A DNA stretch of 64,000 bases from Davidsoniella eucalypti (lineage: Eukaryota; Ascomycota; Sordariomycetes; Microascales; Ceratocystidaceae). Of the stretch, positions 31,001 through 42,562 are shown piece by piece. Each line of letters opens with the position of its first letter. Within the stretch, counting starts at the first letter, position 1. The position numbers and the translations under genes were made by a program. Where the stretch lies: contig RMBW01000018.1 in assembly GCA_004009845.1 (NCBI GenBank), forward strand, positions 248,001-312,000, given 5' to 3'. Under the pieces are notes generated by a model. That model worked only from the letters and a program-made list of their open reading frames with translations. It was not told where the DNA came from and did not search any database.

Positions 31001-32878
31001 GGTGACGATAGAGAGGGTGGTGACGATGGTGGTGAGTCGATGGAGCGAGATGGATAGAACTAGCAAAAAGCCAGCTTCGGTGTGTTTTAGTTTGGCTGGA
31101 TGGGCAGGACTGGCAAAGAACACAGGAAACCGATAGCTAATAGAAAAGAAAAAGAAGAAGAAGAAGAAAAATAGAAGCCAGTAATTTTATCACGGAGACT
31201 ATTTTGTTTTGTTCTAAAAAAAAAAAGCCAATAAAAAATTGTTGAATCTAATCCAATAAATCCAATAATGAATAATAATGGCCTTAGTGCCTCGGTTTCT
31301 GGGAAAACATCATCTGAGCGCTGCAGATGGTCCACTAGAGCAAAGACCCCTAGGCCCGTTCATTTGGAAAACCCTCTGTATTCTCAGGCGGCGGCCCACT
31401 GAAAATAGAAATAGACTAGTCCATGGCTGGTATGATGACTATGCTTTTGCACTAGTACTTCTTGGCCATCGGCGAAAGGGTGTCGACTTTTGCATCTGCT
31501 CGACAATGAGCATGCTTTCTGGTCTTCGGTATATTGCATAGTGATTCAGTCTTGAGATATCCAGTTCCCGAAGCGACTCTGTTTTGCCAGATAGTTCATG
31601 ACCGACGGTGCAGTAGTAGTAGAGACGATTAAAAGGCCAAAGACGCCTGAATAAATCCCGGTAAAGCACCCAATCAACGGCGGCCGGCGCCTGTCTCCAC
31701 CCTTAGAATCGGCTTGCATATGATTGGCCAGCGGCATAGTCTTTCTCTTTTCTTTTCGATTTTTTTTCGATCTTTTCTCCCCCTTGGATCTGCTCTGTAT
31801 TTATGGGCTGATTTTTGGTTGCAACTTTGCCTGTGTCGAAAAAGAAAAAAAAATTTACTCCTAAAATACCTGTCATACATGTAAGTAAGTTACGAATATG
31901 TACTTGCATGTTTTAGTAGTTGTATTATACGCAAACTAAGGCTGAGACTCTGACAGCTCTGGTTCACTGTTTGCTGACCGGCTTATTGAGACAAATGACG
32001 ACGTGTTAGTCAGATACTAAATACCCTCACTCATAGTCGAATATAGAGTATATTCTCTCTATAAAGAAAACTCGCTCCCTCGGTCTAGCGGCATAAACTT
32101 AAATAGATAAAAACAAATCAATTGAGAGCTCGGGCCTGATTTTGCTTTGACTTGTTTTCCTTTTCCTCGCTGTGTGACTGAGAAACAAGACACCGCTCAT
32201 TGGACATACATATCTTCCATTTAAACCTTGAACCTACGATCATAAACTAATGATAGTGATTACTACTAAGAATTACTACTAAGAATTACTACTAAGCATT
32301 ACGACTTAAAAAAGATAAATAGATAATAAAAAAGGGCGCTACCTACATTCTGTTCGATGTCGGATCTAGCCGCCTCCATTTTTTGGTCTGCCTCAACTTA
32401 TTGTTTGCCTGACTCGGCCTTGGCCGGTTTTTATACAAGACCTTGTTACTTATAGCGAGTTATTCAATATTTAGACGCAATCTTAGCTCCAAATTGCCAC
32501 CTTTTTGGAATGGGCATCATATTTATGTCAATATGTATGTGCACTGTAAAATTATGTCCTTATGTAGGTTATATGGTGAAAAATATATACAATAGTTATG
32601 TCAGGTATTAAATATTTGCTGCTAGTTTTTGAACAAGATAAGATGCAAGATGGAAAAAATAATAAATAATAAATAATGGAAAAAATCAATCAGCATAGAT
32701 GTGACGAAGCTCCGAATTACGACATCTACAGTCTCAACGTCGTGAGGTCTTTAGACCAGAGCTATCAAGCTTTCCGACAGGCCGCAGATGGTTGGCTATG
32801 TGGCAGTGAAGTCCGGCCACTGATATTCGTAGAAATGAGCTGCGTTGTCGCCTAATTCTGCAGCTGGGGCCCCGGTTG
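31001..32878. other. HEM1 promoter region and 3' flank of the SNF2 gene
   Basis: About 1.9 kb of AT-rich spacer with no supported gene. It includes a small tandem repeat at 32259-32297. Open frames around 31278-31909 overlap each other on both strands and show no domain. Confidence 0.45.
32259..32297 (+). repeat. Tandem repeat, 13-bp unit, three copies
   Basis: ATTACTACTAAGA is repeated three times head to tail (last base of copy 3 is C), with a degenerate partial fourth copy following. Too small to suggest a function. Confidence 0.7.
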
Positions 32879-35800
32879 TTAACGAGCGTTGGGATTGTTA
32901 CCAGCACTGTTCGGCGTATACTTTCTCGATGTTGCTGTCGTGGCCGTTGAAGTTCCTGCAGCTGATGGGGCGTTGCTAGATCCGGCCCGTTGTAGCAATC
33001 TCTGCTTTCTGATTCTATCAATCAACTCGAGATCCCTAAGTGCATGACTATTCTTAATAGTAGACTGTTGGCCCTGAGACGCTATTCGTGTGTGGATCTG
33101 AGCCAAGTGCTGGAACATTGGGGTTGTTCAGTCAGTATCATTCAAAGTGGCACAACGGGCAAATAGATATGTTTGCCTGTAAACTTACATCAGGATCACG
33201 ATGTGCATCCATTCTAGTACCCGACGCACTTGCTTGCGAGGATGAAGGTGTACTCTGTCGTCGGGTGGGACTTTGTCGTGGGATATGCGGTGATTTCGGG
33301 GCTAGTCGTCGAACATTTACTGGGGCAGGCTGAGAAGGACTTGATCGCGTAGATGTAATCGATGGAGGCACAGAGGTAACAGCCTTTGGCTGAGTAGCGG
33401 GCATTGTTGAAGGCACGTGGTATGAGTCTGGGGGCTGGAAGGATCTTGAGGAAGTAATAGTGGTCGAAGAGGAAGGTGTAGAATTCGGCCGCAGTAGAAA
33501 GGCTCCATTGGCCAGAGAAAGACCAGTAGCTGGTTGAGCAGCATTGGCATCTGTTTGCCGGGCCATAGTAACACCGAAAACGGGCTTGCTTGGCTGTATA
33601 ATGGAATTATTTGAGGGCACCGAAGGCGTATCACCACTGTAAGCTGTATGTACATACTGAGCCGTCGCCAAGCCCAGCGCTGTTGTTTGAGCTTCTGTGA
33701 ACTTGGCGAGAAACTCCTTATGCTGCAGACTGTTGATGGCAGCAGCCAGATCTTTCAATTCCTTATCCGTAGAACTAGCGATGATGTCATTCGCGAGTCC
33801 GTGAGCCTGCTCGAATAGCGCGATGCTGAATGGGGAATTCGCCATGAGCGATATCAAGAGAGATTCACGGGCTCTGCGTGGAAGTTCACCTCGATGATTC
33901 ATCATGAGATTGTCGTCTATTTCCATAGCGCGCGTAGTTACTCTTGTCATCAGCGCGGGTGTCAACGGAGTTATTGAGGATAGCTTCTTCAAGAAGGCGT
34001 GTTCAAGATTTTCACGGAAGTCCGCATGCTCTGGCATATCCACCCTCATGAGGCTATTACTTGCGCCAGGCGACAGGAGTGGCAGCTGACCGTTGGACGT
34101 GGGCGTCATGGTACGTTCTTTCATGATGCTCATCAGGCGAACATGAACTGGCTGTTGGTGATAGGGAAGCGCCTGGGACCCAGTGGCGCCTCGAGCCGAC
34201 CGGCTAGAAGCAGGACCAAGAAGACCAGCCAATGGCGCAGCTGTAGAAGATTGGGACAACCGGCTTTGCTGTTCTAACTGTTCAATCCGGAGAAGCTCCG
34301 CTTGCACGTGATTTGCAACGTCCACCGAAACTTCAATATCATCATCCGGCTCAGCAAATGTATCAGTGTGGTCAACGTAGACGATACCCTTCTTGGCTTG
34401 GTTCGATTGCAGGAGGGTAGTGAGGACCTGATCGTGCCCCAAGTACTGGTCCCAGGGCCGAGGCTCCGTATCTGTGATATGAACAACGCTAGAGCCTTTT
34501 CGCGGTTGGGATCGCGCAACCTGAATCTTTTCATCCACCACAGAGTCCGTCAACTGGATCTTGAAGACGGCACGGTGGAACAACAGAGCTTCCGAAGTTC
34601 CGGAACAGACTAGTCGATACACAACGACATCGCGAGTCTGTTTGATGCGGTATGCCCGGCCAATGGCCTGTTGTTCCCACGCCGGGTTGTACTTGAAATC
34701 AAGAATGATGATTCTGCTGGCTCCCTGGATATTGAGGCCCGTGCCGCCTGTCTTGGTCGAGATAAGGAATACTTCAAGGTCCCCTTTATTGAACCGGTCA
34801 ACCAATTCAATTCGCTTTTCAGTAGAGCCATCAATGCGGAAATACTTGCGCTTCTCCCTAAGGAACAGCGCTTCGAAGTAATCAAGAACGTCAAGATATT
34901 GGGAGAAGACAAGAACCTTCTCACCTAACGCACGACACATATCCAGAATCTGCATCGTATAATAAGCCCTCCAAGATAAAGATATGTCGTCGATATTGGG
35001 ATGGGCATTGATGATCTTCAACAACGATGCACTCAAATCGGCGGAGAGACTTTGGTTTTCAGTATCACTAGTGCCGTCAACCTCATTTCTACTGTTCCTA
35101 TTTTTGACCTTCTGGATCTTCAAGGCTAATGCCTTGGGGTGAGTGAGTATCAGTGACAGATTGTCCAAAGCTCCAAAGTCAGAACGATTCATGCTAGACT
35201 GGTGCGCATTAACATATGCTGTGTATAGCTCTCTCTGTAGTCCATCCATGGGCCGGATACCAATGATGTACTCTTGTTTGCGCGGGAGCACATTTGCAGG
35301 CAAAGTAGACAATGTCGCGCGGTGAACCTTATGACGAAGTTTTGTGGTCAACCGCTTCAGAAGTTTTCGGCCACGGTATCTGTCGCTAGATGAGGCATTG
35401 CTAAGATGGGCCTCTTCAATTGGCTTGGCATAGTAGACCTTGAAATCTTCTTCGCGGCCCATGTAGCCCGGAGCAACCCACTCCATCATGTTGAAGTACT
35501 CCAGGGTGTTGTTGGCCATAGGCGATCCAGTGAGAGCAATTCTTCCTGACGTCTTGAATTGATCGCAGGCATGACGGATGTTTGTGCCTTTGCCACCATT
35601 AAGCGTATGAGCTTCATCGACGATCACCAAATCAGCATTCTCGGTAATCAAGCGGCCGGTCTCATCATTGTTCTGAACAAGATTCGAAAATAGGCGGAAA
35701 CTAAGAACCAAGATACCAGAATTCTGATCCCACCACTTCACAGCAGCGAATCTACTATCCGACGGGATAGCATTGAGTGCCTGAACTTGAGGCAATATTG

Positions 35801-38800
35801 AACCCGCAGTCCAACGTTCAAACTCGCCGATCCAGCTGTCCACAAGTGACGTAGGGCAAAGGATGAGGAATCGATTCCGATGATACCTCGCGGGAATTTG
35901 AGCAACCACGGCTGGGTTCTTGGACTTGGTAGCTTCTACGATTGCAAGAACGGTGGCAATCACCTGCATTGTCTTTCCCAGACCCATCGTGTGAGCCAAC
36001 ATGCAGCCCGGTGCAGAAACTGAGCAGTCATTGGCAACAACATTGTCCCACATGAATCGAATACCCTTGATTTGCGTGTCAAAGATTTCAGACGTCGCCT
36101 TGTAAACACTGTTCGGAATGTAGATGAAGGGCTCATTTTCTTTCTTCGACAAGTTGATGATGAGGCGAGATTCCGACGCGGGTATCGTTTCAGCCTGTTG
36201 TAAAGACTTTTGTGCCAACTCATACTTGTGATTCCACAAATCTTGCTCCCGGCGCATACGCTCGTCATACTTGTCGGAATTAGCCTTAGATACATAGCGC
36301 TTCTTCTTGGGCAACTTAGCAACAGTCAAGTCCACAAGAAGATCATTCTCTTCAGAATCAGATTGATCGCTAGCAGCAAGCATATCATCAGAGGACTTGG
36401 GATACGATTGGTAGATGGCGTGAAATGTGTCGAGGAATGGTTGCATATGGGTACGGCATTGACCCATCAGCTTGTTGAGGATAGTGCCTCTATGCTTATC
36501 AAGGTCATCGGAAGATGGACTATCATACTTTCCTTGACTAGCACATCGTAAAAGGCCAATGGCAGCTAATTGCACAGGACGCTCAACCGATACTGGTGTC
36601 AACACATTCTTAAAGAAGAGCGTGGTATTCTGCTCACAATTCTCGATGTTGGTAAAAACCTTCTGACGTAATGCTGGAGTGAAGTTATACAAGCAAGCAA
36701 TCAAAGCGCGGGCCATGTTTCCGTTTTTGATAAACAGAGATTCGGGCAAATGTTGTTTGAAGTTTGCGGGCAGCTTTTTCCAGAAAGCCAAGTCATAGGA
36801 CACAATCTCAATGTCGTCGTCACTCAAGTCAATGTCGGAATAATCGGCATCCGATTCCTGATCTTCATCGTCGGAAATGCAGATGGGAGACCGCGGATCG
36901 GTTATATTCTTTTGCGTCGCCGGAGGTTCCACGACGCTGCCATGCATGCCCTGTATGGCAGGTGGACCATTGGCTATGTTGTCGGTAGATTTTTCAGACT
37001 TTCCTATGATTGGTATCAAGGGCTGGTCATCTTCGGATAAGAAGTCATTGTCAAAATCCATCAAGATATCTTCTTCTGGTTCTGGTTCTACTGGTGGAGG
37101 CGCTGCGGTTGGTGGAGGGGCTACAGGTGGTGGAGAGGCTGTAGTTGGTGGAGGGTGTATAGTTGGTGGGAAGGCTTCAGTTGGTGGAGGGGCTTCTGTT
37201 GGAGGATCTACGGGTTGATCGAGTTGCTCAGTTTCCTGTGCCTCATTTCGAGACGTATTCTCGGGACTGGCAACAACAGTGTCGATTTGAGGGGCCGGTA
37301 ACACGGAGGGTTTGGGTGAGGTGAGCTTAGGGGCGGGTATAGATGACGCCTCATCTTCAACAATAAAGCTACCTAATGAGTCGGTATCACTAAGCACTTC
37401 ACCGTCACTATCAGACGGGATGTAATCGGACACAACACGCCGGTTCTTGGTTGCTTGCTTGGGCGCTCGTTTGACGGTTTGCTTCGCGGGTCTGGGTCCA
37501 TTGAGTAGGTCGATAAGCCACTTATTCTTTTCAAGTTCAACAACCGTCATCTCTAGAGAACTTGTTTGATGCCACACCTGATCCCGCGATGTCCAGTTGC
37601 TCAAGAGTATTTGGTTGCGGATGGAATCTATTCTAGTGTTAAGATGATGAACGGTTTTTGAAGCATGGCCAAGTCTTTGTCCAATGAGATGTTGACTCCG
37701 GCCCGAGTTCCACGTATCGAGTGCTCTAGCCTTCATCCGTGGCAGATAGTTAGAAGTGAAAATATGCTGGTAGTACGCTATTCTTTCATCAATGATGGCG
37801 TTGATTTCTTCTTTCGACAGATGTTTTGTATCTTGTATCTCCATCTCATCTGGTGCATCTTGTTGATCTGCGTCGTCGTCACTATTCTCGTGGGGGTCTG
37901 AGTTATCTATGACAGAGCCGTCCTCATCGCTATCGAGGAGGTTCTTTCTTAAATCTGCAACTTTGGCATGACCATGAAGTACGGAAAGTACTGCCTTATA
38001 CGCCTTATGTGCCCGAGGTCGAGTATTCTGTTGTGTAGAAACTCTATGGAATGTGTCTCCCCCAGAAGATTCGGAGTCATCACTGTCTGGAAACCGATTG
38101 CGTAGGCTGAATGTACCTACACCCAAGTACGAATCACACAGCTTTGCATCAGAACTAGCAGGTGCTTCACCAGCATTCAAAACAAGGGTTGGCATGATTC
38201 TACGCTTTTTCCGAGGATTGTTTGCGGCATTTTCAACGGCGGTGGTCGATGGAGATTCAGGTTGCACTTCATTTTCAGACTGTGGAGGTATGTAGTCCTC
38301 GATTTGTAGTAGCTGCTTCTGTGGCCTTAACAGTGGTGTGGCTGAGGGGAAGGCTCGCGGTGTCAGACTCTGGAGTGGGGTTGAGGAGATGAGAGAACTC
38401 GTATCTGGTGGTGCTGATAGTTGATGGACTCTTTGAACTGCGAGGCTATTTCCCTGTGCATGTGGGGTATTCATGATAGATGATTGCCCGGCTCCAGGTC
38501 TACTTCTTAGCCCGGTAGTACGGGTGATTTTCCATGAATGATATGCATGACTTCGTTGCTGTAAGAACTCCAAGGCATCGAGAAGCCAAAAGCGATGGTC
38601 AGGCAATACTATAGCCAAGTCATTGAATAGATCCGGATATGTGTTGTGACGAATATCTCCCCATGTCAAAAACAATCTTCCGTTGATTCTCAGGCGTTGG
38701 AAGGCCTGAAGAAGAATTTCAGCATCAGGAAGGTCGATGCCGCTAGGAAACCATAGCTCTTCTGGGTCGTATAGTGCATACACGAGTGCATAACTATCCC

Positions 38801-38825
38801 AGTGAAAGGGGTCGTCCCCTGACAT
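32879..38825 (-). CDS. SNF2-family ATPase, RAD54L2/ARIP4-like
   Basis: Nuclear DNA-dependent ATPase of the Rad54/ARIP4 branch, probably a chromatin or protein-DNA-complex remodeller. Two exons, 38825-33189 and 33109-32879, with a 79-bp intron, give 1955 aa; the intron joins HRDPD to HLAQIHTRI and adds 76 residues to the C-terminus. The start at 38825 (MSGDDPFHWDSY) is used because the four residues before it look like leader. N-terminal residues 1-90 form a conserved block (YDPEELWFPSGIDLPDAE). Residues about 535-580 are a Pro/Thr/Glu repeat. The ATPase core has Walker A MGLGKT (~945), DEAH (~1070), DGSTEKR (~1330) and the arginine-finger block AIGRAYRIKQ (~1390). Acidic patches and a Ser/Pro-rich tail flank the core. 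Confidence 0.9.
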
Positions 38826-41234
38826 TTTCTTGAACAAAAAAGCTTCCTAATTTCCATGTATTAGCATTGTAGGTCATAGATATGAATATCAAAGGATATC
38901 CAGTGCTTATGCTGTAGTAGTGACGGCAATATGATAGCAAAACTCTGAATGTGTTTGGGTAATGATATACAGTCCCAGTTGGTACCAAGCACCGTGCACA
39001 CAAGAACAAATCACGATAGTGATGATGCCTATGTGAAAGTGAAGGGAGGGTAGTATACATATGTATGTGTATGTATATGTATTCCAACTTACAGCTTTTT
39101 GGGACGGTCTTGAAAAAAACTGATACCTGATGCTGATCTTTGAGTTGGCAATTGATAGCCAACAATGCGGCAAGGAACAGAGGATCAACTAGTGGTGACT
39201 ATCGGTGGCAAGGTGGTACGACGAAGTAGCTATTGGGATAGCTCCATTGGTCGCTATACCAATCGCGGCTGGCTGTCAATCAACGCAAAACAAGGGCGGG
39301 ATGGGTCTGTTCACGTGAGGGACTCGAAAAATTGCAGCACCAAAGAGAGAAGTTGATGTTTATGCTAGAAGTCTCGGTGTTGAAAGCAAGATGAGCGACC
39401 TAAGTAGTCAGTTTTATAGTCGCTCTTCTGAGAAAAGAATAGGTGAAAAGGGTATCAATCAACACTAAGTCGGTTGTTCGCCTTTAGTTTCGTCGCGATC
39501 GATGTGGTGGAATGATTTCGTTGTCGATTGTATCAAACAAGTTAGCTTGAAGAGGTAAACACCAAAGTAGATCATAAGATTGGAGCAAAAGATTCCCGTC
39601 TATATTACAACCCTATGCATCACTAAGCAGCTCAGTCTTATGAGAGGCGCATCTCAAACAAGAAACTATCAGGACGGTCGGATGTAGTTGCGACTAGTAA
39701 TTGACATAAAACGCGATGCGATCGTAATTGTCTATTTTGAAAACTTTAGGCGGCATTTTAGTTTAGCCGGCATTAGCCCGACCATAGCTTGGAAGTCGGC
39801 CCTGTTACACACAGTAAAGAAGCATGTCATAGAAAACTCATGCCAGATGTAAACTCAATTCATATGAAAACATAGTTATGGGTAAATTACGTAAAGCACA
39901 TTTCATGGAGGAAAAACCATCATAAATAAACATAATGCCATCTCACCAATGAGCGGCTTTCTAATCAATCCCCAGGGCTGTAGCAGACTCCCTAACCAGG
40001 CAAGGAACAAGTCGCCTAGCTACATACTACAGCTAGTTGTCTAGAAAACAGCATTCCAAGATTACGGGAAAGACAGATACAACTACAACTACATACGGAC
40101 GATCTGAGCGCTCGAAGCGGATTTCCAGCGCTGTAGTTCTACAGCTGCTCTCGGATTAATTTTATCATTTTGAGAAGGGATACTTCACTTATCAAACCCG
40201 GGTGTAAACAAAGCGCACAGCACGCCGGATGATACAGAGCCGCTTGCAGGCTCAAGGTAGCACTGCTAGCATGTCCTCCTCGTATAAGATGATTAAACTG
40301 CATTTCGTGTTGTGGGAAATATTTCTTTTTATTGATTTCTTATTTGTTTGATATAATGGATAATGTAGCGTTTAGATCGTGTAAGAAAATCTACTGTATT
40401 AAATAAAAGAAAAACCAAAACACACAAATGTGAACTCCGTATTGATTCTAAGACCTTACAAGATAATAGAGAGAAGAATATAGGCTCTGAAATTGGCCGT
40501 AAATTGCATAGATAAAAGTATATGGCGAAGAAATAAATAAAAATGGGATGCGTAAGGGTATCAGACAGGCTGGGCCGCGAAAAGAAAAGAAAAATAAACA
40601 ATAAAAAAACAAATCCGATCTTGTGTCGTATTTTTGCTCATCCAAGTGGGAAAGTAAAGTACATAGTACAGAGTCTATTCTCTGTCGTGTGAGAGTGGGT
40701 CCAAAACGACGCTAAAATGTAACTTTTTGCTCTCGACATGTACCTTTTCTTGCATCCCCTAGTTTTTCCGGCGTGGAATAGAACACTTAAAGTGGGGGGT
40801 GCAGAAAGGTACATCTTGCGCACAGATAGTTACTTCTAAGCGTCATTTCAGATGTGAATCCCACGACAGACTTTACCCTCTGGACCATGTAAGCCCGTGT
40901 CGCAAATAGTAGAAAAATAATGATAATGTCGATCAGCGAGAACATCGATTTTCTGTGCTGACAAACCAAGTTCATGATACGAAACTTTTGGTCGTATTGT
41001 TTGGATGCTTTAATAGTGATGTGTTAATAGTGATGTGTTGTTGTGCAAATGTTTCAGCACATGCCGTGCGCTGAATTACAGGCATGCCTGTCGGTGCCGT
41101 GCTGAATTACAGGGCGTAATATGCTAAACCAGGGCGCTGTAATAGTCGCGATGAAATCAGGACTTTGATGCAAATCGAAAGCATATGTGTGGGCCACTAG
41201 CTTTTCCCAGTGCGGCGACAGATCCATGACGAGA
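38826..41234. other. Intergenic region
   Basis: About 2.4 kb between the SNF2 start and the 3' end of the membrane-protein gene. No gene is supported. Direct repeats are present near its right end: a 14-bp unit (TTAATAGTGATGTG) twice at 41010-41037, and a near-identical 20-bp segment containing GCTGAATTACAGG twice between 41062 and 41114. Confidence 0.5.
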
Positions 41235-42562
41235 CTACAAACTGTAGCCAGCAGGGCGGTAGGTATCATGATGATGTGCCTCTTCCATAACTTGAGGAGA
41301 TGGCCCGTCATCAGAAGTCTGAACTGAGCCTACATTCTGCTTGGAGAATCTTTTTTCGGGGCGTTTGGTGTGCACGGCAGGCCACAGATCAACGGCGTAG
41401 GAAAAGACGTAGAAGGAGAAGATGATGGCTATCACCCACTCGCAAACAGCTGCCTGGTTGTACTTTTTCTGGCCGGCTAGGGTTCCGAAGGCGATGAAGA
41501 TAGAGATCTCGACGACGATGAATATGAGCTTGACGTAGAACGAAATCTTGAGATAGCGATGGTCGACAAAGTCTACAGGGCCATTGTTAGCAAACCAGAG
41601 TATTCGTTGTTTTGGTTGTAGTGGTATTGAGCAATTTAGTATGCCAAGTGCTTCGTGTCTAGGAGCTAATAAGAACTAGACACTCATCTTGTTTGATGTT
41701 TGCCATGCCAATGAACGACAGACCAGCAGAGACGACACATAAGAGACAGGCGAAGACGAAAAACAGCAAGTGACGGGATGATGTAATGGGAGGAAACGGG
41801 TAGATGACGCACTTTTACGAAGTGTGTGATACTCCCAGCAGGCAAAGACGGCGCTGGCAATGTATCCCACAATGAAAACAAACAGACTGGCTGTATGCGT
41901 TTTTGGGTGTCTGTAGGTGTCGAAGACGGACAGGCAGATAAGGCCAGCGCTACCCATCAGCGCACACAGAATATTAAGCGACATAATGGCCTTCTCGAGA
42001 AGACTGACGTTCGGCAGCAGACGGCCATTGTGCCGCAACCAACGATCGGAGATGAAGCTAAGATCTAGAAAGACGACAGTCACACAGCAGCCGGCCACAA
42101 AAAGCGGCTTCAGCGTCAGCGCACCAATGTCGGAGATGTACGCAATGGTCTGCTCGTCGTCCATATCGACGAGGTGCTGGCTGTCCTGGCGAACAGTCCA
42201 GTACAAAAGCATGGTGAGGAGCATTCCCAGCCAGGTCACCCCGGATATGACTGGGAGCATCTACGTAGGTGTTAGCCATGATGTTCTGCCATTGGGGCCG
42301 GTATTGCAATGGGTGAAGCGATTTTGAGGCTCTATCAAAGTCTCGATTTGTGCTTTGGTTTTTTTGGTATGTTTGTTTGGGCGCATAAACGAGAATATGG
42401 GAGGCGAAACGCCGTCGGAAGACACGGAAATTGAAGCACGCGAGCAAGAAAAACACTTGTAAGGACTAGCTCGCTAGACTTATAGTGTGGGCGCTACAGG
42501 TGCCTGTAGTGAGTTCAGTATGAAAAGAGACTTACCCAGTATGAGATCACGCCGAACAACAT
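41235..42562 (-). CDS. Frag1/DRAM/Sfk1-family multi-pass membrane protein
   Basis: Relatives include yeast Sfk1 (plasma membrane, PI4-kinase and lipid-asymmetry functions) and animal DRAM/FRAG1. Three exons fit: 42562-42536 (nine codons), 42260-41819 and 41572-41235, giving 268 aa. Segments visible in order: MLFGVISYW joined to MLPVISGVTWLGMLLTMLLYW (TM1), IGALTLKPLFVAGCCVTVVFLDL (TM2), a loop with RWLRHNGRL, then TM3-TM6 ending with WVIAIIFSFYVFSYAVDLWP and a hydrophilic His-rich tail. The introns, 275 and 246 bp, are three to four times longer than elsewhere in the window, and the second has a weak donor (GTAAAA). Another small exon or alternative splicing is possible. Confidence 0.8.
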
